A stretch of DNA of 64,000 nt from Bimastos eiseni (lineage: Eukaryota; Annelida; Clitellata; Crassiclitellata; Lumbricidae), in NCBI GenBank assembly GCA_959347315.1, contig OY365811.1:29753729-29817728 (forward strand), given 5' to 3'. The notes beneath the pieces were generated by a model. It had not been told where the DNA came from. It saw only the letters and a program-made list of their open reading frames with translations, and did not search any database. A program made the position numbers and the translations under genes. Below are positions 32,621 through 45,900 of the stretch, piece after piece; positions within the stretch are counted from its first letter, which is position 1; every line of letters begins with the position of its first letter.

Positions 32621-33051
32621 CTAATTCTTCATCGTCATCCCATTCAACTTGTGCAATGTGCATGCTGGTCCATAGCAGTTAATACATGTAACAAAGCACT
32701 CAATGTCATGTGGTTTACATGCGCACCTAATACTGCTGCTGCAATCGGTTTTGCGGCTGCATCTGTACAAAATGTACATCTGTACGATCTGTACAAAATG
32801 TTCCTTCAGTTTGGACTTCATATGTGTGTGTGCCCATATGAAATTTTGAGATTCAATTCCATCCGGGTAACAAGATCATTGATCGTGATCCGCTCATCAT
32901 CATTGTCTTCAAGATAGTTTGCAACTTCAGCATACACTTTTTCTCTTTCTTCATTTTTTTTACCGACCCAATTTTTGTTTCTTGATGGACTGATGATCTG
33001 CTGCATATTGACCTCAGCTCCAAAGACCAGCGACCTGGATCCTCTCTCCAC
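32621..33051 (-). pseudogene. unclassified transposon-encoded protein fragment (cysteine-rich C-terminus), frameshifted
   Basis: EVANYLEDNDDERITINDLV then TRM..., and after a frameshift near 32820, MKSKLKEHFVQIVQM, followed by CSSSIRCACKPHDIECFVTC and a further Cys cluster. The order resembles proteins common in marine invertebrate genomes with a TI.DLV..M segment, a MK.KL.EHFG segment and a C.C.....EC...C zinc-binding tail. Probably the cargo of the surrounding TIR element. Function unknown. Confidence 0.45.
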
Positions 33052-33179
33052 GTTTCTCCTCTAGAAATGTGTGGATGCGCTCCTTTTTTCCCTTACCGCT
33101 TTCTGCAGCCGTACCCTCAAAAAGGATATTCTTCCAGCCTCGCAAAAAATGGCCAATCCTTAATCCTGTGCCAAGACGC

Positions 33180-34170
33180 GAGGGGCCGGATGCAGCTAAT
33201 CCTAAGAACTTTATTATTACTAATGTCACTACCTTAACAAACCTGAACAGATTATAGCCATCCAGCTCACTGCCAACATCGATAAATATGATCTACTCCC
33301 GGTCTTTCAGTCTGGATTCCGAAGAGCCACTCTGCAGATTGGTCCACCTTCTCTGATAGTTATGGAGCAATTGACAGGTATCAGGTTTCTCTCTTGGTGC
33401 TGTTTGATGTCAGCTCCCAGGTACCTGCTTTCGATACCGTTGACCACGATATCGTCTCTGCCTCGTTTGGTCTTTCAGGCACCTTTCTTGGTTAGCTCGG
33501 TTCCCTTCTGTAGGACCGTCCACCAGGTCTTCTTGGATTCCCCTCCATTTGGACTATCCCCAAGGTTTTTATACCGCAGATTCAGGCCCTCTGCTGGCTG
33601 GCGGCACTGTCCTGAACCAGTCCTATGCGGACGACCTCCAGGTCTATCTGCACTGCTCAGCCCTGGCAGCTGTCACTGTGGTCCGTGCAATGAGCCGGGC
33701 CTTGGAGGCCTTGATGTCAACATATAAAACTCAATTTAATCGGTTTGACACTTACCAACAGCTAGCCAAAATTGACATGGAAGCCCTCGTCCTAGAGTTC
33801 TCACAGTTCGTTTTCTCATCTTCTGTCCCGGATCTTGGTGTTATTCTGGACCTAGAGCTCACTTTCACATGTCACATCCACTTGCTCTTCCGTGATTGAT
33901 ACTATTAGCTGCGCCAGCTCAGAACGGTAACTGGCTCCTTGTCCTCGGATGGTGCTACTGCTGCAACGCTTATCCACTTCTTCCTGGTCTCTCGCCTTGG
34001 CTATTATAAAGCCCTCTTTGATGGTCTCCCTGCATGCCGGATCGGGTGCTTGGATCGGGTTTTGCTCACGGCGGCACTCCTTATTGGCTACATCCCAAGA
34101 TTCGGCCATGTCTCTGAATATTTGCGGGACGTCCTTCCTTTGCTCCTCTTCAACACACATGCAACACGCA
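33180..34170 (+). pseudogene. CR1-like LINE reverse transcriptase fragment, several frameshifts
   Basis: Pieces in different frames: VFQSGFRRATL-like region at about 33295, catalytic YADDLQVYLHC at about 33627, SSVPDLGVILDLELTFTCHI at about 33815, then LDRVLLTAALLIGYIPRFGH and VSEYLRDVL near 34055-34135. The last part matches the 13.5-kb LINE (LERVLHAAARLI...VSEYMRDVM), so the two are one family. Confidence 0.8.
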
Positions 34171-34216
34171 TATACTCTCTTTTTATACTATAAAAATAGT
34201 ATAAAAAGAGAGTATA
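34171..34216. repeat. perfect 20-bp-arm hairpin plus adjacent TA-rich tract
   Basis: TATACTCTCTTTTTATACTA (34171-34190) and its exact reverse complement (34197-34216), loop TAAAAA. A related CCCTCTTTTTTATACTATTTTTG lies at 34258 and (TA)n continues to 34320. Confidence 0.9.
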
Positions 34217-34282
34217 ATATATATAATATATATATAATATATATTATATATATTTTATACCCTCTTTTTTATACTATTTTTG

Positions 34283-34322
<40 letters not shown>

Positions 34323-34510
34323 GTAAGCCTATTTAACAAGGGCGGATATGGGAAACAGTCCATCAACAATTTCAATACTTTCCACCACTTGCGTTGATGG
34401 AGACTTTTGAAATGTTAAAGAGCACATGTTCCTGAGTATAAATCAGTTGAAAAAATTTCTGTTGCAATTTGTGTGAGGTGATATCATTATAATGCCTGTA
34501 CTAGTGGGCC

Positions 34511-35030
34511 GAAGGTTTCTTGTAGAAGGGCGGTGGCGGCATCAACGACCAGGAACAGGAGCTTAGAGAGAACGACCGGAGCGAGAATTAAGACCGACGT
34601 TTATTGCCGTTGATGTTTAAGAGAGGCCTAAACAGAGGCTGATTGATGGACAGAACGACTCGATTGCCTACATCCGCAGAACATTTTCCATCCACGTTGT
34701 TTATATGGAAGCGTGGATTAAGTTTCAGGCATAATTATGATCTATCGCTTCAATCGCTTGCATCCATTGTGTGTAGGTCTAAGGGAAAACAAGATCGTGG
34801 GTGCATCCTAGGGTTCTAGCATATATGTGTAAGTAGGAGTCTGAATAGGGCGCTATATAACTTTCAATTGATTGATGATTGATATGAGAAGCCTGCTTAT
34901 GTGATTTTAATCCAAGATGTATTTGGTTTGTCCAGCGATATTATTACGTGCCACGAATGCTTTCTATTCTGATTTGCCTCCTCGTAGCTCCACGATACTG
35001 TCTCATTAGATGGGGTACGAGGCGGACCCT
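34511..35030. other. intergenic, LINE-like 3' tail only
   Basis: GGGCGCTATATAACTTTCAATTGATTGATG near 34847 is a CR1/L2-type 3' end. Nothing else recognised. Confidence 0.4.
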
Positions 35031-35039
35031 GGCGGGGCA

Positions 35040-35335
35040 AGGACAGATGGAAGACAGACAATGGCCACAAGGGTCGGAAAATTGACTGATTCCCTCAGAC
35101 AGCGTGACGACTTAGGAATTCGACTTAGGGACAGAGCTCAGGTTCTCGAGTTCTGGTCCCTTGGTTTATTTTCGTCGGCCTTGTTAAATTCCTTATCGGT
35201 TCATCCAGCAACAATATCCAGGGTATTAAGACAGTGGAAGCTCAGCCTACACGAACAGCCAATCGCTGGATTGGATTGCCGAAGAGACGTATGCGCCCCA
35301 AGGGTCGATTGCATCATATATCGCAGTTGTCTGGC
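35040..35335 (+). pseudogene. Tc1/mariner-type transposase N-terminal HTH remnant
   Basis: KLTDSLRQRDDLGIRLRDRA, then VLEFWSLGLFSSALLNSLSV and HPATISRVLRQWK, a homeodomain-like HTH with the VH.ATISR...W signature. After a frameshift the sequence continues TRTANRWIGLPKRRMRP, comparable to the RP..GRPR linker. No DDE core is visible. Confidence 0.5.
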
Positions 35336-35399
35336 TATACAGATCATCACAAAGAGTGTCCTATGTTACTATTTAGCAGCATTTGTTCGATGTGCACAA

Positions 35400-36800
35400 T
35401 GACAACCGTACATTAATCGAAAATCTCCAGTCAGCTGATCGCTATGCAATGAGAGAGGAAATAGGAGCCAGACAGAGAGACAGAGACAAAGAAGGAGAAT
35501 GAGACAAATGAGAGTTGCCAGCAACACCATTTGCTGTAACACACAGCGACGACTGATGGTGTGTAAACAGATTTAACACCATTTTGCCCGATAGGGTGTT
35601 AAGCAAATGAGGCACAGCGTAAAGGACTGGTGAAGAGAAACGGGTGGAGAGCAAGGCACTGATTAAGATGAACGGATGTAAACAGAAACAAACATTGAGG
35701 GACACACATGTATATAGACAGACAGACAGACAGACAGACAGAGTCATGGAACGACTTCTGTAGATTAAAATACTTAGAAAGCATGACGAGATGATGACCT
35801 TATCGTTGATAGATTTCTTTTTGGCTAAGATACATCGTAATTAATCGTAATCGTAAACTTCGAACTTTTAAAGCGTCACTGTCAAACGCATGGTATCATA
35901 CTATTCCCTCGAAATTAGACGTACATCGAATGCAAAAATTGTGTATATATATATATATAAACATATAGGTGTTTCATATTCAACAGATTCAAACTCCCAC
36001 GTACGCTAATCACTTAATCGCTTCTTACCCATTTTTCACTCTCTTAAACCTAGATCATAATATACGAGATTATTATTACAATCACTAAACATAGGCTATC
36101 TGCTGTCAAAGGTCATTCTCGGTGGCAGGAGGTCAAACGCTGTTCTATCTAAGCCTCATCATTCACAACAGCAGTTGCAGCGATAGCATTTGATCGCGAT
36201 AGCAGTTGCAGTGTATGCAGTGTATGGTGTAGTGTATAGATCTGGCTGAATCGTGCTTACGATATAGAGTGTTTCGATCATTCGTTTGGGTTAAAGACTC
36301 GACGTATCTCCAGGTTCGACGAGTGATATCTGTCTCTGTCTCTGGCTGTGAATCGTTTTCCGAATTGAAGGCGAGTTGCCACTAGTTGTTTGATGGCCTC
36401 AACCTGACAATCCTCTGAAGATACACCCACAGAGCTTCATTTTAAATGAGACACTACCACCATCTCCCCAACTACCCCTACCACCACTATCAGTCGCCAT
36501 CACCACCCTAATGACATGTTGATGGGACCTTTGCGACTGTTTGGAGACTTTCAATCAGCGCTATGCAACACATGAGGCTCAAACAGTAATCGATTCAACC
36601 AATATAGGAATGTCAGAGGACGGTTTAACTGTGGGATTATTTTATTTACAGTTTGTTCTTTGTGTGCCTCTCAGCGACTGTTACCTGTGTTCTGTGTTAC
36701 CGCTCCACTTGTAACGTGCTGCTGTAACTAGCTACTATTTTGTGTCTACATTTGAGGTATACAACAATTAATTTTTCCCAAAAAGCACTTTACGCAAATA
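35400..36800. other. intergenic, no gene seen
   Basis: Includes a short (GACA)n at 35716-35741 and (TA)n at 35945. No supported gene. Confidence 0.4.
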
Positions 36801-36864
36801 ACATACTGCACAATAAAATAGTTTGTCGGGTGTGGTGTGTCAAGTGCTCCCCAGAAATAGCGCT

Positions 36865-37015
36865 GTTGTCGTCGTCGTTACCATCAACGTCATAGTCTTC
36901 ATCATCATTAATGCTGTAGTCGACATCATCATCGTCAATGCCATCGTCGCCATTATCATCAACGCTGTCGTCGCCATTATCTTCAATGATGACGTCCTCA
37001 TTATTAGTTTTGTTG
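36865..37015. repeat. imperfect GTC/ATC trinucleotide tract
   Basis: GTCGTCGTCGTTACCATC, ATCATCATTA, CATCATCATCGTCAATGCC repeats. The acidic minus-strand frame here (Asp-rich) is a product of the repeat. Confidence 0.85.
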
Positions 37016-37059
37016 GTGTCTTGACGCCCTTCGAAAAGCGGCAAATGGGTTGAGCATTC

Positions 37060-39500
37060 TAATGGGTCTGTAAGTTTTTAGGCCTATGGGTCTAAGCCAT
37101 TAGTCCATCACACTATTTACAATGCATGAATGCTTGGGAGTGTATACGTAGGCCTATACGTTTTCCGTTTTCACGCATAATCTTGTTTGTTTAGCTTACA
37201 GAAGAAAGTAGAAAAAAACTTGACGTAAACGTGGCACTGGCCACCCTTCTTTGAGATTACTTCTAGAACAAAATGGCGACAGTTCTCGGCAATTATATGA
37301 CTCAGTATTATGCAAACCTGTAGTCGTGTTTAATGTTCAAATGAAATACGCGCAGATAAATATAATAAAGTATCCGCATGAAGGTTCATGCGTGTGCATG
37401 TCAGAGAATGCGGTACTATTCATTATTGCGTGCAGACGTAAATGTGTCAGCGAAATTGTGTCTGTAGTGTTGGATTTCTTAAACATTTATATTGCGCGAA
37501 AAAAAATTACAAATCGTCGATCAGATATTGCTTATTTATTGGAAGAAGATATTAGCTATAGACTGTAGGCCCTTGGGCTAGTCAATCATTCACGTGAAAC
37601 CAACACTGCTTTCGTTGCTACTTTATGACCCAGCCCTTAAACACCCATAATTATGATGCCTTGTTCTTCGAATCGTTGTTGATCCCCGTATCGTTCCAAT
37701 CCCTTGCTTAAACCCCTACTAAAACATGTTACTTAACTTGGGTAGATGTTGTTGCAGCCGTGGTATATGCGAAGGTTGCAGGGTTGCACAGTTTGCCACT
37801 TCGTTAAATCTGTTATGCTATGCGCCACGGTCGGTAATTTGTCTGATGCAGTATTGAATTCCGCAATGCACACGGTCTGTGATTCAACAATATTCAGTTT
37901 GAGTCTGATCAGTGGACTTCATCAGTCTTCATGACCTCCCTATACCTAACCTTTAGACAATTCCTCCTACTCGATGCGGATGTCCTGGAAGTTTGGAGAC
38001 AACGATTACGGTGCCAATAGAAAAATTGCTTGCCCATACTTGTTTTATAGGTAGTTTTGCATAGCGCTAGTTGTAGGTTAGGCCTACGTTTCAAATGTGG
38101 ACATGACCAGTTATAATGACTAGTCAAATACTGGAAGGAAAAAGTGACTACATGTCTACAAATAGTTGTTTTAGAGAAAATTAATGACTAAGCACGACTA
38201 TAATTATGCTTTGAAATATTAACTAAGTATTTTTATTTACTATAGCCTATGTGGGAATGTTAAAATCAAATCTTGCTGTTGATCAAAGTTACCGCAAAAT
38301 AGCAGGCGTAACTGGTCACAGACTGCATGTAAGGCCTTACAAGTAACGCGCAAAAACTGGTACCAGTCGCTAATAAACAAGTAATAATCTCGACCTACAT
38401 GTAAATCGTCCTCTAACGTTCAGATCGGTCGAACCCCATCAGTGTGGGATCACACTGCCTTGTCTTTCAAACACCTGTAAAGATCCAAGCAAGAGCACTC
38501 GACCTATCCCTACTGCATTATACTTCGCATTGCTAGTTCTGCATATTTTGTTAAAACCGTGGTTGGTGATGTTTCGAGTGAGCGATATTACCCAGCTGTT
38601 CATCTATCAATTGTACGATCCCTAGGCCTCCCCTACAGAAACCCGTTAAAACTTGACGATAAAAGCCCAATGGTTGTATCATAGATATGGGTGTTAGAGA
38701 ATAGAGATAGACAGGACGTAAGAATGACAAGAATTCCGCATTATTGACTGTGACCTCCCCCTTGCAGCCTACCACTAGCAGCCACAGATCTGGACTGTTG
38801 CGTATGTACTGGTCGACGTCTAAGGTCTCCCATGTGATCCCTTAGCAGGCGTATAGATCGAGTGGGACTTGACGAGGGGCATTCGTTCCTCGCATATCGT
38901 TGGACAATCAGACGCCAGAGGACGAAACACAGAACATCACAGAGTTTCCGCTAAATGTAGATTTAATGGATACATTCGACCACATAAGCTTATGCTATAG
39001 ACATGTGCTGCATGCATCGCGTATAATAGTATAGAGATATAGTAATACTTATGCACTGGATGTATGCACTTATATTATATATTATAAATATGCACTAGAA
39101 GTAAACTGAGATCTATCGCACGTAGAGTTAATAGGCAGCATGAGGTCATACAGTTTCTTGCATACATAGTACATATTATATAACCGAAGTTGCACCCACA
39201 ATCTATATGACAAGGTCTTGCGGGTTTATGTTTGGTTTGAGGCAGCTGTGACTGTTCAAGTCTGCCATCGGGTCGGATCCCGATTTTAGGCGAGAGGCTA
39301 GGTAGGCTAGATCTATACGCTGGCTTGCCGACCAGCGACTTAATAATCAAGGCAATGCTTTTTGTGAAGAGTCAGTCCCGCCAGGGTTTCGCCTGACGAG
39401 GTCCACGCTTGCAGTCAAACAGATAAGATTTGAGACAGTCAAGACGACGACTCGAATGTAATCATCAGGAACGACGAGCAGTGAAAAGAACAACAAAAGA
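37060..39500. other. intergenic, no supported gene
   Basis: Longest frame (37251-37568, 105 codons) has no recognisable family signature. 37925-38030 has weak similarity to the end of dispersed repeat R3. Confidence 0.35.
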
Positions 39501-39501
39501 A

Positions 39502-39509
<8 letters not shown>

Positions 39510-39565
<56 letters not shown>

Positions 39566-39625
39566 AGGTAGACAGAGACAGAGTAGAGACAGAGAAACAG
39601 AGAAACAGAGCAACAGAGAGACGGA
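39510..39625. repeat. (GA)n microsatellite
   Basis: Preceded by (CA)n and followed by imperfect GACAGAGA repeats. Confidence 0.95.
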
Positions 39626-40263
39626 GAGAGAGAATAAGAGAGATTTACGTTGCTTGAGTTACGAGACCAATAAACCACAGCCAATCTTGGTGGTCCTTCT
39701 CCTACAACGACATCGACTGTGGCGGCCGATATCCACACTCAAAAGGATTCAGTTTTTAGACTTTAGACTGCGAATCACGAGGAAGTAAGGAGACAAGATG
39801 GAGGAAGATGTAGTGTATGCCTGGTTTGCCGAAAGCTGTGAAAGCTAAAAAAAATTACTATACAAAGTCATAAATTGATAAAAGATTTCAATTTGTAGCA
39901 TCAAAATGAAAACAATTTTTGACATAAATAATATTATTATATTACTATACATTACTATTACCATGCATTACTATTACTTCTGGATGTAATTTGCATTCAA
40001 TAAATGCTTCCCATGAATGTTCACTATAAACCCAACATAAACATAATAATTCTTGGGAGAGATTAGAAAATATAGCTCTATCTAAATTCTCAATGCCAGA
40101 AGGGTTTTGGTTTCCTGAATGGTTGCCCGAAAACTGTTCCAGGCACGTAGGACAGCGATCGAAAAGGCCCGATCGTACGTTTGAGTCTTCGTTCCAGGCA
40201 CCGAAACATCAGAGGACTTTGATGATCGCATCCGTGACCTGTTGGGCACACCCACGCATGCAT

Positions 40264-40500
40264 TCATAGTACATACATGTGCATACATACATTTGCGATG
40301 ATGACCCTACATACATACATATATGCATGCATGCATGCATTCATGCACTCACGCTCACACACACACAGACACACACACAGACACACACAAACACACATAC
40401 ATACATACATACATACATACATACATACATACATGCATACATACATACATACATACATACATACATAAATACATTCATACATACATACATAAATACATGT
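40264..40500. repeat. (CATA)n with (CA)n microsatellite
   Basis: CACACACAGACACACAC then at least 15 CATA units. It ends 56 bp before ADAMTSL-like exon A. Confidence 0.96.
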
Positions 40501-40556
40501 ATGTTGTGTCGTGTGATCTGTTAGTGTATCGTCGTGGGAGGAGGACTGACTGGCAG

Positions 40557-40710
40557 TGAGTGGACCATCTGGACTGATTGGGATCCATGTAGTCGATCAT
40601 GTGGAGGAGGCATCTCCAGTCAACACAGAAGATGCGTCGCAACAACATCTGCTGTTGCTGCTGGTCAATGCACAGGTCAAGCTGTTCGATATCGAGCCTG
40701 CGCATTGCAG
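40557..40710 (+). CDS. ADAMTSL-like exon A: first TSP1 repeat
   Basis: Encodes [20 protein letters not shown] then RRCV...C...RYRACALQ, a TSP1 repeat with the paired Trp and CSxSCGGG signature that opens ADAMTSL and papilin proteins. Acceptor GGCAG|T needs two bases from an upstream exon. Donor TTGCAG|GTAAAC, phase 0. The following intron is about 10.1 kb. Confidence 0.85.
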
Positions 40711-42849
40711 GTAAACTATTTCCTCTACATGGAAGCTCTGAAGGTCTAGTGAGGTAAAGTAACCGCATTAAGCAATGGTTTACTGAAGAGGCCTACTCAG
40801 CTATAATACACGACGTACGTATATATTGAGTGTACGCTGTCGTTTCTAGATGATCAGGCCGCAGTGGAGAAGACGTATTCACGTGTTGAGGCTAAAACAA
40901 TCGAGTCTCTGACACTTCATATATACCTCTGAGGATGCTCTTAGTTTTGACTAAGGGCCTCTTCTTCTTCTTCTTCTTCTAGCGCAGAGGTGGCATAGCA
41001 GGGCTGCAGGATGTATTGTAATGTAGTCGATATCATCGACAAGTTCTCAGTGGCCTCGATATCTACAGCCTATAGATCAGCTCATTCGCCGTAACTATTC
41101 CAATTCAATTATGCAATAGCCAAGTATTTCGTTTCTTTCCGGTGCCAGGTCAAATTCCGGGGAGTTCAATCTGTTGAGGTCAAGATCGACTAAAACGTCA
41201 ATTAGTTATTAGACAATCGAAGAACCTCTCGTCACGAGTTACATTGTTCGATAGCTAACTTCCATACATTTTTCGAGATGCGAATCTAGCCCGGATAGAG
41301 TGGTCACAAAAGGCATTAATTTATTGCTCTGGTTACAATAACAGTTAGCTTAGAATTCATAGCGAAAGCATATTCACACTTTGTGTGATTTTCCGAGAGT
41401 AAAAAGTTTCGGAACAATAATAATAATTGTATATATGTACCTTTGATATAAAAGCTATTCTATCAGCACACGAAGTTAAGCCCATTGCCTGCCGCATATT
41501 CATGTTTTATATATTAGAATACCACTCGATTAACTACTTGCTGTATACTAATGACATCCAACATTTCTTATCGTTTAATAATTCCCTCGTTTGGTCTACA
41601 ACTAGAGTCTACTTGATTCCATTGTCGGAAATATCGAGTCCTGGATGGTGATATGAACAAACGGGGTTGAGGCTGCATTATACACGCACATATAATCAAT
41701 CGGATGACAAATCCACATCAGACAGTGTCTGGTGGTTAAGTCTAAGCGTATCATGCAGAGACAGTGTTCTTCTGTAATCAATCGATTGTTTTAGGTACAT
41801 ATACAATGTACATGTATACGCTATTGACTATTATTGCTGTGACGAAGGCAATTCATTAGAGAAGTGAACTGAATAACAGAAGGATGTATGAAGGAAAGGT
41901 ATGAAGGAAAGGGTCAACGCAGAGGACGAGGAATTGGCTGTATGGAGCCTTCTCGAGGATCGAGGCCGAGGTTTAAGCGATGCTACTTAGCGAACGCATC
42001 TCATGTGCAGCTGGTCATCTACTGGAATCAAGTGGATTCGGAGCTCCATAGAGTTTCCAGTCAGTCATTATCATTCCACGCAGGTCGTTAGTCGGCGATT
42101 TACTACGCACTGCCCGACGGAGTCCAAGGCAGACAAGCAGACAGAGAGGTAGATAGTTAAGCACGCAGACAGACACAGATTCAAGCAGACAGACGAATGC
42201 CACAACTTATCATAGCGGAAGGAGATGCGTCATACATATAATGTATATATATATTTGTTTATAATCTATACATATTATATATATATATATATTATGTATA
42301 GTTGTATACGCATTAGCACCCAGATAGACTTTACGCAGTTAAGGAACCATACACTTCAAAACTTTAGCGAAGAGCTATACTAGTTTCTCAATCTCCTATA
42401 GTGCGCTCCTATCGATAATAGTTTTCAATTCTAAATCAACTTATTTGGCGCCAGCCAGGGAAGTAATTGCCTTATAATTGTCATACTTGAATGGAGTAAC
42501 CGTCGTATAATGATTAGATGAATCAGCTGCGAGATTCATTACTCATCTCACTGAATCACTGCATAAACACCTCGTGCGAAAGCTATAGATCGATCCGCTC
42601 TCGGCCTCCTGCGTGTGTGCATTAGTTTGTTCATGAAAGACTTGAGAGAGAAGAAGAGAGAAAGCGAGACAGAGACGGATACAGGGACAGACATAAACAG
42701 GCAGAGACAGAGAGAAAGACTGAGAGAGAGATTGAGAGTGAAAGAGTGAGGAAAACATGCACGCGGAGATAAACATAGCCTATAGAGTCAGAAGCAGAGA
42801 GACAGACAGACAGACAAAGAGAAAGAGAGAGAGAGAAGTGTGTGTGTGC

Positions 42850-42931
<82 letters not shown>

Positions 42932-45900
42932 AGACAAATAGTGAGACAGACTCACAGTTAGAAATAAACGCATATAGAGATACAGAGCAAGACAGAGCGA
43001 CAGAGAAAAGATACAGATAGAGCCAGAGAGGCCGTGAGAGTAAAAGTGAGACAGAACCACAGTTAGAGATGAACGCAGATAGAAAGAAAGAGAAGTCGAG
43101 GCGTGGCGTAGGTGTAGCATGTATAACGACGAGATGCAAACGAAGGAATAAAGTCACGATATCTGGAATATACTGGTACAGCTTCTTAACACAGCAGCTG
43201 CGGACTTCGTGGAAACTGATAATGCTCAATACTCAAAGCCCAATGTAGTAAACTTTGTTACGGAGCTAATATCAACAGTGGAGTACTAATGCATTTCATT
43301 TAGGTCTTTTTCGGAGCTAATTTCAACAGTGGAGTGCTAATGGGTTTCATTTAGGTCGGTTTATCTGACAACCAAGAAGCACTTACGGACTGTGTGTCTC
43401 TAGGTGTAGGCCTACTATAGGCTTGTGATCAGAAAGACACATTCCACGCAGTTTCCCCTTGCACGAGGCACCCCAGTTCCACTATACGAGATACTAGCTG
43501 TTGGAGACAGAGAGAGATTGCGACGTATGCACGAGAGGCAACTCAAGAAGGAAGAGGAAACGTGCATTGTTTTTTCGTTTCACTTTATGTCGGATACAAT
43601 TCATGACCATTGTGGAATGTTCACGAGACCTCCAAGAAAACCCAGTTGAATCGCTTATGTATGTATACACGTATAGACCCTAGGCAATGTGTACAGACAT
43701 CCAAATAATGATTAACCGTTTATTGGTTTCTCAACAGCAATAACAAATCGCCACAGTTTTGAAACAATGATCCAACAGCCCTCTAGTGATTGGTAAATAT
43801 ATGTGTTTCCGTATTACTATGTGGCGTCTCGACAAAATTAGGCAAATCATACAAATGCACGTCATAAGACTCTCATACAGCCTCAGGGGCGTCCACAAAG
43901 GGAGTCCGGAGCCTCCAACTTCAGCTGAGGGGGGATTTCGTCTTAGGAAGGAATATCTTGCCTTCCTGGCACTTGGAACCAGAGGTTTGCCTCCTTCACT
44001 CATGGGGGATTGACGCCCCTATAGAGCCTTATAAATGGCCCTGAGTGTTAACGCATGTTTCCAAGCTGGCCTCCCACTGAGACATGAGCTCGTATATCCC
44101 TGAGTGCATGCTAATGTTTGTTTCCCTGCTAAACTGCTAAAGATCCGGTATATATCTGGGAAGTTAAAGTTGTGAGGTCTATCCCTAAGATTACAAGGGT
44201 CATTAGCGCGATCTGATGACATCTGATGACAACGCGGTCTACCAGTTTTATGTTTTTCGCACTGCTATGGCGCCCTTAGCTAATCGTCGATGGGGCACCA
44301 AACGCAAAAGAATTCCAATTTCAATTGAATTTCAAGTTTGGTCCATTGATATAGCCAATCAGCTATAAGGAGCATATTGACCATACTCTGTTGGTGGGAG
44401 TATTGGACAGCGAGGGAGAGGACTCGCTGTCTCATTAGTTACGGCTGCCTCAGGAATGGCTTAAGGGACTTATCTTCTTCTGCCGTTTCTTAAGTTGGAA
44501 AAGTAATCATTGTTACCATAGTTACTGTCGAACCGATTTGTAGTTAGAAGGGAAAGGGAAAAACTGTTGGCAGAAGCTTAGACACCGGATGACTATGGAA
44601 AAGAGTTCGTTCGTTCAGACCATACTATGCATACATACATACATACATACATACATACATACATACATACATACATACATACATGTTCCCGTGTATGCAT
44701 GGTATGGTCTGAACCAACGAACTTAAATTATTCCCCATTCAGCTACAAGTCTGCGCCAGCTGACCTAAATCTAAAGTTTCACAATGAAAAAATTATAATT
44801 AAGTCATATTTGTTTGTGCAAATTGTGCATGCATGTATATGTATTTGGGTATGTATGTTGTATGTGAGTATTTATGTGTATGTGTGCATGTAAGTATTCA
44901 AGTGCATATGTAGGTATGCATGTATGCTTATGTATGCCAGTATGTAATATGTAAATATATGTTTGCATGTATGTATGTATGTATGTATGTATTTGTGTGT
45001 GTATGCATGTATGTATGTATGTTTCTAGTATACATTATGATGGCTCACTAAGAGTTTGCAAAGGTCTTCCTGTCCTTCAGAATAAGTAAATGAGTCACTT
45101 GATAAGATTATTCGTTTCGTAGAAATGTCTTCATTCACTGGTTCTATGCGCGTATATGGAAAGTTGTTAAACTAAAGGAGTTTAATAGCATAGTTAAGGT
45201 AAGATAAGTTATGGTGCATTTCAAGCACCTCTGTAACAGTTTAACTAGTAGATCTGGTCCTTTAGGCCCGGCACTGGTACTCAAGAACCTGATCCTAGAG
45301 GTTATGTGCTGTTCGGCAGAGGTCCTGAAGATCTGGTCCTGATAGACCTACTCTAAACGCAATGACATTTGTAAAACATAAATGTATTCTAAAGTATTAG
45401 TAGTAAAGGAGTATTTGGAACTGATCCCCCGCCCGGTCCACTCTTCTTTTACTCCATGTTGTTGCAGTTACCAGACTTCTCGATTTCCGACTATCGACCT
45501 TGCAGTTATTTGCGCATTGTTACCATATCGTATATACGTATGCTCACATAGAACACCTTTGGCCATATAGACCTATAAATATGAGCGTTCTATTTTTGCG
45601 AGTTTATCTGGGCTGCATTACGCCATCGGTTTTCTTCATGTGCACAGCTTGATCTCACACGTTAGTTCTTTAATTGATCAACGTCCGCGGGATAAAAGCC
45701 TGATTATGTTTCCCCAAAATTTATCAATGCAGCGATAAACAATCAACTGTATTTCTTACTTGTTCATTCACAAGTAAGCACTTGAGAAGTTCCCTCACGG
45801 TGCCAGGTTATCGAGACCCATTTTTCGGTGATAATTGCTGTTCACCATTTGCCCATTAAATTGTAAACTAAAGAATGACAGTTCGATAAGATACCGACTT

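Larger units (their letters stand above)
32245..34510. mobile_element. decayed DNA transposon with about 165-bp TIRs and a LINE nested inside
   Basis: Left end GGGCCAAGTGTAGTACAGGC ... CTCACACAAATTGCAACAGAA ... AAGTCTCCATCAATACTTGT. The right end carries the inverted counterparts (TTCTGTTGCAATTTGTGTGA, CCTGTACTAGTGGGCC). Between them are a minus-strand remnant at 32621-33051 and a plus-strand CR1 fragment (33180-34170). No clear target duplication. Confidence 0.7.

Noticed and set aside
36790..37044. Acidic minus-strand protein (Asp/Asn-rich)
   Set aside because: Trinucleotide repeat translation; no other support.
42780..43229. 149-codon minus-strand frame
   Set aside because: Leu/Ser run from (GA)n; microsatellite artefact. 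Same for 59172-59627, 39347-39738, 55076-55285 and 17075-17346.
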